DNA from: Cyanoderma ruficeps
Lineage: Eukaryota > Chordata > Aves > Passeriformes > Timaliidae
DNA: 64,000 bases
Direction: 5' to 3'
Assembly (NCBI GenBank): GCA_008694505.1
Contig: VZDJ01007747.1
Span: forward strand, 26,734,904 to 26,798,903
Positions within the stretch are counted from its first letter, which is position 1. The number at the start of each line of letters is the position of its first letter. A program made the position numbers and the translations under genes. The notes under the pieces were generated by a model, which was not told where the DNA came from, made no database searches, and saw nothing but the letters and a program-made list of their open reading frames with translations. Positions 24,655-37,692 of the stretch are shown here, piece after piece.

Positions 24655-27600
24655 TACAGTGAGTTCAACAAATGGTGAATCGATTATCAGATTGAAATCC
24701 CAAGTGTTTTGAGCTTTAAATACTTATTTTGGCTTAATGTTAGTTTCTTCTATCTTCCTTTGCAAACAGTAGCATATAAACTATCTGACTAATATTATAT
24801 CACATGCAGAATTTTTATACCAGTAGGAAGAAAAACTGTCAGACAGCCTGAATGAATTATTAAAACATATTATCTGGATATCTTGTTAATACCCAGAGTT
24901 AAATATTTTTATATTCTTCTCTAAATACCGAAATTTAGATAGAGAATTTACAGTGCTGTACTGTAAATGAGACCTGTCCTTGAGACTAACAGAAGTCACA
25001 GCTGAAAGTGTGGCAACCCTCACTAAATGGTCACTCATATTTTTGCTGAGTCTATCTAGCTCTGCTAATTATTTTGTAGACACTTACACACTTATTCTGG
25101 AATTAGCCCAGGAATTCATTTTGCAGACATCAACACCAATCAACAAAAAGTTAAAATGAATTTTTGGCCTCAAGTGTGAGTAGACAAGCTGATACAACGT
25201 CAAAAACTTAGAGCCTCCATCTGAGAAAAAGCTTCAGTATTTTTTAATAGAAGTTGATTGATTCTACATTACTGATTATTAAGAAATGTCAGTGTGGCTT
25301 CATGATTTAGTAATTGCCAATAAAGAAAACAAAGGGAAAATATTATTGGTCTTACAGGTGACGACAATCTGACTTATTTATTCATGTCTTCTAATGTGAT
25401 CCTCCCATTAGTACCCTAAAAATGAGCAAAATAAATTACATCTTAAAATAAGTAAGCAAATCGATGCAGAGCAGTTACTGAAGTACAGCGTTTATTCAGA
25501 GAAACACAGTGCTTATACCTCTTCAGTATAAATTAAAGCTTAGAATTGAGGTGAGTTTTAGAAGCCTTTTATTAAAATATTTTTTTTCTGTAATTTCTCT
25601 TCACTCAAATCAACATCTTCCTCTTTTAATGTTTACATTTGTGCATTTTTGTAATGTTTTGCTTTGTTTCTTTGAGTATTTTTTGTCTCTATAAAAGTTG
25701 TATATAATGATTTTTTTTGTGTGTAACACATGGACTTACACTCATGAACTCACAAAGCTTTTCAGTTAAGTTCCTTATATTAGCTGTTAAGGACATCAGG
25801 TGCCTGTGAGATTCAAAGTTCTTCCTTGCATTTGAAATTCTGAGGCAGATAGAATGAAAATAAAGTGCAAATGCTTTTCATTAGTTAAAGGTTACCAAAA
25901 AGGCAACTCGGGAGCTGTAATGGTACCAATTTTTTTAGTGCAAATTAATTAAAATACTACCCATCAGACTATGGACAGGAAAATATTAAAAAAAAAATCA
26001 GATAAAATTAGGGTTTAGCTCTACTGCCAAAAATAAGATTACTTCAAAAAATAAAAGAAGATTGTTTCAAATAAAATATTCTATCATGTTGGTTGACCAC
26101 CATGTTGGTAAATAAAGCCCAGAACAGAGAGACATAGTTCTTAGTTTGGGGTATTGCCATGTATAGCAGGAAATCTACCTATGTACCTTATACCATCATA
26201 AGAGAGAACAAAACCACAACAAACAGTGACTCCTAACTACCATGTGTGAACACTTGATGATTTAATTAACATAAAAGTGCTACAGTTAGCTTCTATAGTC
26301 AGTTTCCTAATAAAATTTGACAAAGAATTTATATATTTAGGCAAAAAACTCAAGCAAACGAACCAACCAAAACCAACAGCAGTCCTTAACATTATTATAA
26401 TTATCTGCCTGTTAAATCAAGGACTGATTGTTCTTCAATCTCCAACCAAGCAACATAAAATCTTGGTTGTTCTCTATAATAAAATAGAGCTTTCAATATT
26501 CAGTAATTCTTACAGTGATTTACTTTGTTTCATACTACCTCACCCCTCAGATAGATTTTCCGTGCAGTGTTGGACATATGGTCATGATGTTCTAACTCGC
26601 TTATGAACATACTACCTTGCAGAACATAAACACATTGATTCACAGTAGAACCAGTTACAATAACTGGAAAAGAGCAGGCAGAATTATTAATTCTATTGAT
26701 ATATAGTACACAGAGAGAAGATTAAAAAAGCAAAATATTTAAATGTTCCTTTTGTATGTCAATGAGTGGAACCATAAAGAAACTAAATTGTGTTCTATTA
26801 AATCATGCTGTTGTAAAAAGAATCATACGAGGAAAAGAAACTGTAGTAGTATACAGATATGTAAGTAGCAAAATATAAGGATTATAACTTTATTATCTGT
26901 ATTCAGTCTCATGCCTCAGTTTTAAGCAACACATTTTAACTGACTGGGAATTTTGAGCTGACATTGGATTTGGTCAGCATCAAAGTCATAGAGATCTTTC
27001 TGACTCTTTAAAATTTCAAGAAAAGCTAAACCAAAAATGCATTGGCTGTACTTGTTTTCACTTAGATTGAAATATAAAAAACACCCAACAAAACAAAACA
27101 AAGAACAGCACCTTTCTGTGTAGAACAAATACAAAACATTTCAAGTCAGTTTCATTTTGCATTTCATCTCACAAGCATGCTGCATTACATCAAATCCTGG
27201 GATCTATTTGTCCTTATTTTCCTCTTTGAGGAAAAAAAAAAGTGCAGTTGATTAAGCAATATATTTCATCATAGAAGGTGGTTCCTAGATATGGCTAGTT
27301 TTTTTGCCAGTTTTCAAAGCACCCATTTGTCAGCAAGTATTTAAACTTTAATACTTTAGTCTAAATCCAAAGTCCCCTATGCATTGTTGTGACATTGGCA
27401 GTTCAGGGTAGAATAGTTTGTACAAAATGCTTGTCATTTTTACCATTTTTACTATAGATATATATGGTTTCTGTGAAGAGCAAAAAGCATGCTGTTTTTT
27501 TTGATAACGTACTATTTCTGGGGTGTTGTAAAACTCTTTAATATTTAGCAATCAAGTAAATCCATTTCAATGACAATGAATGCACTGGTACATCAGCAGT

Positions 27601-29442
27601 ATAGACTCCACAGGAGTCATGCCAAAAGGAAACCAAGCCCCACAGAGCAAAATTGGAAGGGATTGTAGTCCTTTCAGACTTCTTTGAATAAAGTGATCTG
27701 TCATTAAAAATGCACTAGAAGCAGTAAAAAATTAAAAACATCACTGCACATTTTGAAGATTCAGAAGATGAGAATATGGGAATTCTTAACGGCGTGAATG
27801 ACATCCAAGAGAAAGCTGACCAGATAAAATGCAGACATGCTAATTTCTCTCCTGAGGTTGCTTGCAGTAGATTCAGTAAGACTGTGTTTTCATGTCAGCT
27901 TTTAAAAAGGTAAAAATTTTAAATGATGGTGATGGTATTTTTCCCTTTAGTATACCCCTAAGAAATAGGGTCTGTATGTGGCTAGAATACAAATACATGT
28001 ATCCCAGATTGGCTCCACTGCTTTAATCCTATGCTTTATCTGCAATGCAGGTATAATATGCATTGGATGTTCATAGATACATATGTATTGCCATAGATAA
28101 TGTGTATATCTATATATCTCAACTTCAATATTACAATAACAGTCATTCATTCCTTCAGTATTAGTGTATGAAAGTGATTTACAAGGGATGGAGAACCAAT
28201 AAACACATTCATTTCAAACAGAAAAGAAAATTTTAAAAAGTAAAATTAACAAGATCAGAACCATAATTAAACTCAGTGTAGCCTCAAAAACAGATATACA
28301 GCAAAGTTTAAGTGATGCAAGAGAGGGGAGAAATGAGTTGTGAGGAAGTAAAGGGTAGAAAGAGTTTGAATTGACACTGTTATTCAAAAGATGCATGAAG
28401 ACCCATAGCACCAATTCATGTACTTCTTGCATTTTGCTTATATTTTTTAACTTTCAGTTTTGTGACAATGTACCCCTACTGTTTGGGATTTTGTTGATTT
28501 TTTTTATTTTTAATAAAACCTGTATTGTTCTCATTGCTACACTTGTCTACAATTTACACAGCATGACAAATTTGATAAATTTACCTATCTCTTACTTTCT
28601 GTGAGTTAATAAATCAAATGATGTTACTAACTGTGTAACGAAAAAATCTGCCTAAGACTCTGGATAATTGGAATGTATTGGAATGCTCTGGTTAAGAGTA
28701 AATTTTGCCCTATCAGTTTAAAATCATACCATCAATGACCATGTCTTAAGGAGGACTCTTCTCTGTGTCCAAAAAGAAGAAAATCATACCTTATTCCTAG
28801 AGCAGACTAATTTAATTCATGAGAGGGGAAGCTTGGATATAATGCAAGAAGTCAGTCTAGTCCATAAATGAACAGGTATGTAATAATTAATTCAAACTTT
28901 TCCAGAGATTGCTGAGATTTATGTGAACATCGACAAATAGATTTTTGTTAAGAACCTGCGGTTCTATTACAAATGTTATATAATTTGCTTGTTTTTTGGG
29001 TTTTTTTTTAATGACCTACTCTTTTAATCCTATAATCATGTAATAATCTTCCCTTTTCAGCTTTGAAAAGTAGAACCTTGGGTATTTTTCAAAGCAGATA
29101 CCTGAATATATGTAATGGTGGAATGACCCAAAATATTCAGGTCATCCTAAATCTACATATCCATAGCCTCCTGTTGAATTCCTATTGATCTATAGCTGCC
29201 CTCCAGGCCTTTCTGTTGTCTCATCATATTCTCCTACATGAGGGTTGAAGCCAAGAGAAAAAATATCTCCTCCATTACTACATATAAGAACACTTTCACC
29301 TATTTTGGTGTGTATCTTACCCCAAATAATTTTTCAATTCTAATTTCTCAAGGAAATAGACTAGAATCATCTTTACAGAGCTGTTGCAGTAAGGTTTGGC
29401 TGGTTTAATGGTTTCAGGATTTTTATGGTCTGTAAAGTTGCG

Positions 29443-29457
29443 CATATATATATATAT
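29443..29457. repeat. AT microsatellite at gap edge
   Basis: An (AT)n run that enters the N gap. The repeat probably caused the assembly break. Confidence 0.8.
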
Positions 29458-29501
29458 NNNNNNNNNNNNNNNNNNNNNNNNNNNNNNNNNNNNNNNNNNN
29501 N
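29458..29501. other. Assembly gap (44 N)
   Basis: A run of 44 N. The frame listed across it at 29396-29608 has no support. Confidence 0.99.
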
Positions 29502-32500
29502 ATTTCTACAGTAGGGCATATTTCCTTGCCAGGAGTGAGACTGCGTCTATAGACAGACAGATATGCCTGATTGAGTCCCACAATGAAAATATGTTGCTTA
29601 GTGTGTAAATGCTAATCACTTCACATATGTTATTGACCAACTTTTTATCTGGATGTCTATATATAGACATTGTATCTGCTTCTGTTCTTTTAAGTTTATT
29701 GTTTTGGCTGGACAGGTTTACATTTTGCATTTTGTGAACTATAATTCCTAATTTTTTTTCAAAAATCATGCTGACTTGGTGATTAAACTGTAACTTTTAA
29801 GAATTTTGGATCCTTTATTCACACTATTTTTCATTAAATACCTCAATAAGATTGATTCCTGAATTTTTATCTTGCCATTCAACTCAGATTTACTTTGCCA
29901 ATCCCTGACTCAGAACAACCCATCAATTCCTCAAAATACCTGAAACCAATTTTTTGGCAAGGCAAGCCTGGGCTATAACTGAGACCTTGATTTTTTCTTG
30001 TCCATACAAACCTTTTGGCCTTTTACTAACAATGGCAAAATTTATATTCATTTGCCTACAGCAGACCTTGGTAGTCCTAGTCATATTCTCTGTCTTGGTT
30101 GCTGGCTAAAGACAAGCAGAGAGTTCTCTGATCCTCCAGAGAAGCACAAGGTATGTAGAAAATACCTGCTTCATTTGGAAACAGACTAACCTATTAACAT
30201 GTTTATAGATTGCGTTAACTTCTACTTATCACAAAAAGAAAAAAAACCCAACAGTTTAGTGATCTATTGCTTGAAACATTGCTTTTAAACTATCACCAAC
30301 TCCTTAACTTATTAACCTAGTTTTAGATTACTTGCTTCATGTTACCACAAATCCTGGAAATATAACATGATCTCATCTTACTCTAATCAGAACCAAACCT
30401 TCCTTTGCACATGAGCTCAAAGGCTGATCTTTTTTGAGCTGTTCATAATTCATGCTTGCCATCTGTTTCTACTAAAACAAACTAACCAATTTGTTATTTA
30501 AAGATACATTTCTGGGTAGAATAGTTATTAAAATAAGATTGAAAACATGATATTAAAAGGCTCGAGATTTCAAGTATTAAAATTGCAAGTGATTGAAAAA
30601 AGGTAAATACCTTAATTTTGTGTTGTTTTTATTTTATATCCTTATCTTTGTATTTTAGTAATTGTTCTGTATACACAGAATATTTATAAAATTGCATTTT
30701 ACTTTACTCATTATATCCCTGCTCTATTTGTCAAGCCAGTTATCATCATAAACATCAGTGGATTTTGTTTGGGGTTATGGAGAATCCCCTAGTATTTAAT
30801 AGCAATAAACAAATGAGTTAACTGGGCTAGGGAGTGGGTGAATGGACTTTAGCTTCTATTTCTCACAGAAATAACAACCTTAGGAAGAATTGAAATTTTA
30901 TGCTAGGAGACTGGAACAGAGCAGGAAAAAATAACCTCTAAATGTTAGACAGTATAAATGAGCTACTAGTTGTTGAAAAAAGGTAGGGGTTTATTTTTTT
31001 CTTTTCACTAGAGTATTATGTGCTAAAAAATATTTTCCACAAAATTATTACTTTCATGAAATTAATTTTTTGTTTCAAATTCCAAATTTGTTTCCATTCC
31101 AAATAGTAAAGTATTGTAAGGGAAACCCTGTCTTAGATCGTAACTGTCATGGTGGCTAAAAAATTATTTGTCTGTTTTTTTCTTTGAGGGAAAAATACAT
31201 AATAATAAGAAGAATGCAAACAATCCCCTTGATTACCAAATATCCTCACTTTTCCTATTATATATTGATGGGGAAATCTGAGGTTGTGGATTCACAAACC
31301 ATTTATGATGCCACTGTGTAAGACATCCATAAAATTATCTTATAATATTCTTCAGAAGCAGAATGCATTTATTTATATGGGTTGAATTTTTAAATAAAAA
31401 TGACTGCGAAAAGCCATAACTCAAAAACTGCATATAGGGAATGGAAAAAAATAATATTAATCTTCAATCTTCATTGTTACAATTTAATGTTCCAGTCCTA
31501 TTTATTTCTCTAGATTAAAAGTGAAAAGTTGTTTATTTATCTCTTTCAAACATCTTTCTAGTGGAAGGCAGAAGAAATGGTTTATTGAAGGAGTTTTCCC
31601 TATAAAGCACAGAAATAGAATATGATAATTAGAAGAATAATAGTAACAGGAAATTTTGACTTGAACTGGTGGCTGTTATCTAGAAAAGTTATAAGGTCCT
31701 CCTTCAACCTCCAGTGCAGGGTCTGGATGACCTATGGGATGCTTGTCTCTGACAAAAAAGTATGGAAAGGACTTTTTAGTAGATGACATTTCAAGAATGA
31801 ACAGAAAAATTGAGTTTGTCAATTTCCCTTTTGTATTGCACTAGGTATGATTTTCACCTAGAATAAGATCATGGCATTTCAATCTTTTTAAAATATTACT
31901 TGATATTTATGAATCTTTGTTTACATTCCCTATAGGCCTAGTTGTGAAATTTTGGTCCATTTTCCCTTCTCTTGTTCTTCACCATCAGCATGATAATATA
32001 TTCAGCTTGTTGTTTGCTGAAAAAGAACATTTTTCTATACCTCTATTAGACAGTCATTCAGAGTACAGTTCTGTACTAGCTTGACTTGTGACATAGTATT
32101 CCAGCAAAGAAAATATCTCCCCGGTGCTTGCATATTGCTCTTGTATTCATTCTAATTAATTACAGATACATCAGTGCTCCTGCTGTTAGCAAGCCTTTAA
32201 TATCTGCTTCCTTGTTTTTCAGTGATTTGTAACTACTGCCCATCCTGATATTCTTGAATAGTTTTTCTCAGCTTGATGCTACTTGAAGTTAGATATCTTT
32301 TGATAAAGTTTCCATTTAAAAAAGCACTTTGCCTTCTAAATTCTTTCTAGAATCTCACTTTCCACATCCTGAGACAGAAGTGACTGATAGCTTATATAAT
32401 AAGCTTAAATTCTAGCAAGGAACTGACTAGCACTGAGGAGAGTTCTGTTTTCTGTAAAGAAATCTATGTTTTCAGTTCTGCATCTTTGAAATTAAGTAAT

Positions 32501-32811
32501 TGACTTCTTTTTGCTCATTGACAGTATAAAATAGACATGAAAATGGTTATATTGCAGATCTTCTTGAACACTGCAACACAGTTGGTTATACTACAGTTGC
32601 AAGTGTTTGAAGAGTCAAAATAATCTGCTTTTGTCAAAGAGGTCATCAGATAACCCTGGAAAAATTTGCTTATATAATGTCCAGGGTAGTGTGAGCATTG
32701 ATGTGTGGAATGGAAATAGATTATAAATATAATTTCTGTTCTGAATTTGTGTTTTATTGTGTATAGATTAAGCATAACAGATAGAGTACAGATTATTAGT
32801 ATAGGCAGACA

Positions 32812-32816
32812 GTGTG
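32812..32816. repeat. Probable target-site duplication GTGTG (left)
   Basis: GTGTG precedes the proposed LTR end TGAGGG and recurs at 33602-33606. The sequence is low complexity, so the match is only suggestive. Confidence 0.5.
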
Positions 32817-33601
32817 TGAGGGTGTAGTGTCCCACCCTTAACAGGAAGGGAACACCCACGATTCATAGATGCCTGTGTTCTAAAAAGAAATTATGTAAGT
32901 CAGAGGGTCTGCAAAAACTTACAAAGATTTGTTAGTGTGTTATACACTGGCATGGAAACTGGTGTAGGTTAGTCCTTTATCTCCTACTAGAAGCGCATGG
33001 CAATGGGTTTTGAACACAGGGGTAGGGGAAGTGGGGAGATAGCAGAGAGGGAGAGAGAGAAAGGAGGAAAGACACAAATCCATAGTCCTGGATTGAGTGT
33101 CGATCCATCTAATAGGGTGTCCATGGTGCTGGGGTGCCCTGGTGTTGTGTTCCCAGGTGTTCTGAGGGTACCATTTTATAGACAATTTTCCCCTCGGGGT
33201 ATATGTTTCTCACTTTCTATGCAAATCAGTTCTCATGCAGAGTCTGTTCTTCTAGACAGAAGTGGTTCTGGAAGTGGCTCAGAGAACTTTGGAGGGCTTT
33301 GGTGGCCTTGATCCCCCTGTGCAGCCCATGCCTTCTTCTTGACCTCATTCCTGTACCTGCACTGTACTGTGCCACTTCAGCAACCAGAACAAGGACATTC
33401 ATGTGCCACTTCAGCAGCCAGAACAAGGACACTTGTCCCAGAAAAATGTTGTCCTACCTCTGTATGTCCCCATTTTCCATCTGCATCCTGGTCCTTTCTC
33501 ACAGTGTGATCTTGCCAACAATCCCCACCTGGCTCCAGAGCTGTCTGACTCTTGGTGTTTGAGACATGCTCATCAGCCCCCCTGTACCTTCTAGGATTCC
33601 A
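32817..33601 (-). mobile_element. Solo LTR, reverse orientation, with U3 direct repeat
   Basis: This stretch of about 785 bp reads as an LTR on the minus strand: TGGAATCCTAGAAGG at 33601 down to GACACTACACCCTCA at 32817. Its minus-strand TATA box is the complement of TTTTATA (33174-33180). An octamer (ATGCAAAT on the + strand, 33219-33226) sits about 40 bp upstream of it, and a 34-bp-period direct repeat (33368-33397 and 33402-33431) lies further upstream in the presumed U3. Downstream is a CT-rich leader-like segment (complement of 33040-33070). Proposed boundaries rest on TG...CA ends plus a 5-bp GTGTG repeat that lies in simple sequence, so they are less certain than for the other LTRs. 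An alternative left end is TGTCCCACCC near 32827. Frames of up to 119 codons on both strands are chance frames. Confidence 0.7.
33368..33431 (-). repeat. Two-copy 34-bp tandem repeat in LTR U3
   Basis: A 30-bp unit starting TGTGCCACTTCAGCA and ending AACAAGGACA occurs twice, 34 bp apart, with one substitution. It lies upstream of the minus-strand TATA box, the place where retroviral enhancer repeats are found. Confidence 0.85.
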
Positions 33602-33606
33602 GTGTG
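33602..33606. repeat. Probable target-site duplication GTGTG (right)
   Basis: Matches 32812-32816, directly after the CCA end of the LTR. Confidence 0.5.
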
Positions 33607-34373
33607 TAAAGAGAAAAACTGACATCTTTATCTGTAAGGTACAAGTTTAAAAACAAGCTCTGCCATTGTATTTTACCTCAGTTTGAATGGAATGCTCTGC
33701 CTTTATTCAAACATTGCTTGTTTATTTGTTTTGCTCCCATGTACTGTATTTTTACATTGTGAAGACTCTAATCCTCAAAGACATTGGATATTCAGAAGCA
33801 GCTGCCTCACTGGTTTTGTTAAAAAAGTGGTGTCAGAGGAAAACCCAATTGTATTCTATCCACCTTATTTATGGAATTTTTTAATCCTGAGAGTATTTTT
33901 TTAAAAATTAAGTTCTGTCTGAAATTTAGTTATTTACTAGGTTTTGCAGTGGACTAGATTTGGAGGATTCTTCATACATTTTTTTAGAACTGTTCCCAGA
34001 AAGGAAAAATGAATTCATAGGAAGAAGTATAGACCAATATGTGAGGAAGTGTGACTTGAAGATGACAGGACATTCCCTGAAGAAAAAAGAGATTAGCATA
34101 TATTCTTCTTTTGGTTTCCTAGATATTTGAAATCCAAAAGCAAGATAAATTATTTCTCATTACAAATTATTTAGATGAAAAGTTAAACTTTTTTTTATTT
34201 TTATTTTTTTCTGAGTAGTATGTGCTCAGTGCATTTCACAAACTTTCAGGTTTTGAAATTTGTACTAGTCCAGAAAACAACAAAAATAAACATTTTAATT
34301 GTGTTATGTTTCGTGCATGTATATTAATAAAAACTCTAACATACAGGTGATAGAGAAAGACAGGAAAAAGATA

Positions 34374-34427
34374 ACCTCCAGCACTAGTTGTCTTAGTGAA
34401 ACCTCCCGCACTAGTTGTCTTAGTGAC
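34374..34427. repeat. 27-bp tandem duplication
   Basis: Copies at 34374-34400 and 34401-34427 (ACCTCC[A/C]GCACTAGTTG...) match at 25 of 27 positions. It is directly tandem and not part of any element I recognise. Confidence 0.92.
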
Positions 34428-35315
34428 CAGAGGTGTGACAAATCAATGAACTGGTCTGAATTGGACAAAGCAGAGACTTGGATCCCCTATGAATCTCTTA
34501 AACACACATTTATTGTCCATCTTTATGCTCTGTCTTTTGCAATTTTTCTACTCTACATGAACCATTATATAAGAAAATGAAATTTTTTTTAAGTTTTTTT
34601 TCACAAAACTGCTTTTTTTTCAGGACATCTTTGTTCTGTATTTTCTGTCTAATCTTGCATCCTTTCCACTATTATTATGACTCCTGCTTTCCAGTAATCT
34701 TCTACATTTCATAGTAAGGTGCCATCCTTCCCACTAAGTGCAAAAAGAATTGGAATCTACTTTAGAGGGACAGCATTTTCAAATCCTCTCTTGGGATTTC
34801 TGGAAGAGTGAAAGTTATGTCTGCTGACTTCACTTTCCACTATACCATCCAACTCACTATCTTTATGAAGTACACTGGCTTTAAAACCCGTCTAAGTCTC
34901 CTTCAGGACTATTTGCTTTGGATGTCTCCAGAACACACCTGGTGGGTTTTCATCTTGTGCTTTCTTTTCTGTAAGTACTATCCTAGATACTAATGGCCAA
35001 ATGCTGACCATAGCTAGTTCTGGGCACTGCTCAGATTCACTGAATGGTGCACAGAGCACAGCTGTGACAGCTTAGTCCTTGCCCAGGTAATAACCTTATT
35101 TTACTCAAAAAGTGATAAATTCATTAGTGACCACCTATGCCCCACTCTTCTGAAAGTGTTTTGGTACAGGGAGTGTTTGGATTTTTTAATTTTCTTTTTT
35201 TAATCTGTGGAAAATGCATTATGATGTTACTGTTCCTACAATGTAGAAAACCAGTCCGTTCTACCTGTGTTTATGAACATACATATGTACAGAAATTAAT
35301 ATTACACAGAGCTTA

Positions 35316-35335
35316 TTAACTAAAATATTAGTTAA
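35316..35335. repeat. Inverted repeat, 8-bp arms
   Basis: TTAACTAA and TTAGTTAA arms around AATA. It may be a chance product of AT-rich sequence. Confidence 0.6.
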
Positions 35336-37490
35336 AATAATTGTTCTGCTAAGCTATAGATATTTCACCTAGGTTGTCCTGCTAGATCAAGTTCCTATTT
35401 GTATTACTTTTCTATAGATTACTTATGGCCTCTAAAGGCTCAGTTTCAAAAAGAATTAATTTACTTCAAACCCAGACTGTTTAGTATTGCTGAATGCTGA
35501 GCTGTAGATATGAATATCGCATTTAATTTCCAGTGGTCTAATTTTAAAAAAGTAATAATGAGGCATGTAATAATGAGAGAAACTTCAGTCTTTTAGGCGC
35601 AAAAATTAAAATAGAAACTGCTGGATCTAAGTTACTTACCTTTTCTCTTTACTTCTTTGTTTTCTCAACCTGCCAATTTTTTTAATGATTCATTTGCTTT
35701 GAAAAAGTCTTTCAAATAACTAATTAGCTTCTATAGAATACCATGCTTATCATCATGCATAAGTGAAATACCAAGTTAAAATGATAACTTAAGAAGTTTA
35801 AAGCAGCCTACTAATTTCTTGAAAATCTCAACACATATCAAAGCTGCAAAGGGGCTTATAATGGAAGTAAAACTACACAAAATAGAATTAGCTTATTACC
35901 AGTATTACTCATCTTAACTTTTTAATACTGTTTGTTCAGAAGGGGTAGATCTCCACTGTGGTGTTACCAAATCACTTCATTCATTGGCTTTTTCTCATAA
36001 AAACTTATAAGACAACTATATGTAGCTACAAAATTCCCCTTGAATTTGTGATCTACATAATATTTGTGTCTGCAATGTCCTCTAATTAAGAAATTTACAG
36101 GGTCATAATTTTGAATTAGTTTACTGATGGAACAACAAGCTTTAAAAAGTGTGATCCCATTATCAGTTAATATTGTCCTACCATAAGACTTATCCATTAG
36201 CATCAACTGAGCATCTCATTCCTTAATATACTTGAATGTCCATTGGTTTGTGAAAGTAAAGGCATCAATGTTCTAGAAATAATAACTCTGTAGTGTGTTC
36301 AACACATTTGAGATCATATTTTCATTTTTCAAAAAATCAGAAGAAGTCAAGGACTTTTTAGTTCTAAGATGCCTTAGGCTGGAAAACAAAACAGTTAAAA
36401 GATGTAATTTAAAGTCTGGTTTCCCAACGCTTATTGACTCTTTTTAAAAAGACATCAGAGAAAGCAAAAAAAGACCCCTAAGGCAATTTTTTCTCCTAAA
36501 CAAATTTTTGTATTCTTGCTAAAATGTGTTCATACTTCAAAAAAAAAAGTTAAAGTTTTGCTTTTTATTCACCATACTCATCAGATAAGATGAAGAAAAA
36601 AGCATGACCATAGAATTGCTTATTTACTAAATTAAATGAGTGGCTGCTTAAAAATCTATAGTGGTGTTATAGATATAAGGAGAATGAAAGGCATTACAAG
36701 GAAGCAGATATTTTCTTGGAGGAGCAAAATTAGTTCCTCAGTTGTGTCTGTCCATGAAGAGTATGATATTGGTCTATTCTGCATGTTTGGACTGCATGTG
36801 ACAGAGTAAGGTACAGAGGTCCCTCAAAGTCCCTGCTAAACTGACAGTTGCCTTGAAGCATCTTCTCAACTTAGATCCAGATACAAACCTCTCCATGTGT
36901 ATGACATCAAACTTCTATTGCAAAGGGAGTGCATTTTGTGTGGGTTTTTCCTACTGTCCCCCCTCCTGCCCATTCCCAAGGATTACAGCAGCGAGCCCAT
37001 GTGCTGTGGGAAGCCAGGCTTAGTGGAGAGTGAATGACACCCTTGCTGACTTTGTCCATTTGCCCTTTTACCACGAAACTGAGGACTTCTTTACAACTGA
37101 GAAATTAATGATTATGTCACAGGAAATAGTGATATTGGCCAGCCAGTATTTCTGTTATTTGAATACCTTTCTCAATCCTACTTCTTGGCAGATTCGGCTT
37201 TCTATTTGACAAAGCAGTAATTAATGTTTTCTATCAACATGGGAGGGGAAGAAGGGGAAAAAGGTCTCCTTTGAATATAACCTTGCTTGGTTAAACATGA
37301 GCAGATGGCATCTTCACCTTTTTGCTGTGAACTTTCCAAAACTTTTCGGTAAAGTTTCTAAAAATTTCTGCGTGCAAGGCACTGCCAAAATTAGTCTGGT
37401 CACTTGCAACAAAGCAATTCACAGCTTTGAATAAATAGTTTCATAGTAAATCCTCAAGGGAAATACGAAACACCTCTCCCATTTACCCTC

Positions 37491-37640
37491 CCTGAAAAGA
37501 AATATACAGAAAACATTCAAACTCAACCCTGAACAAACTAAACACCTTACCCTCCCATAAAAACAAAACCATAAAAAAACCCAAAAAAACCCCCCACAAT
37601 CAACGAACCAAAAAACCAAACCAAACCACTGATAAAGCCC
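37491..37640. repeat. A/C-rich low-complexity tract
   Basis: Nearly all A and C with CCAAA and AAAACCC motifs. Its complement gives a Trp/Phe/Gly-rich open frame (minus 37419-37649) that is a composition artefact. Confidence 0.8.
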
Positions 37641-37666
37641 CCAAACCACGCAAAACTTTAAAAAGC

Positions 37667-37692
37667 TTTTTTCTTTCTTTCTTTCTTTNTTT
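37667..37692. repeat. TTTC microsatellite with one N
   Basis: (TTTC)n with a single ambiguous base at 37689. Confidence 0.9.

Larger units (their letters stand above)
24655..32811. other. Long unique noncoding stretch
   Basis: These 8.2 kb are AT-rich with no supported gene or known repeat. They contain a 9-bp-arm inverted repeat at 24946-24968, an AT microsatellite running into an assembly gap at 29458, and an 18-bp perfect palindrome at 29653-29670. Open frames (up to 114 codons, e.g. minus 32515-32859) show no domain I recognise. Confidence 0.5.

Noticed and set aside
33368..33431. CRISPR-like repeat pair
   Set aside because: Only two copies with a 4-base spacer, inside a vertebrate LTR.
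33203..33562. 119-codon frame and overlapping frames on both strands
   Set aside because: All lie inside the LTR at 32817-33601. Several frames being open at once reflects repeat composition.
36935..37080. GC-richer patch considered as an exon or LTR
   Set aside because: No open frame with splice sites and no LTR signals.
37419..37649. Trp/Phe/Gly-rich 76-codon frame on the minus strand
   Set aside because: It is the complement of an A/C-rich low-complexity tract.
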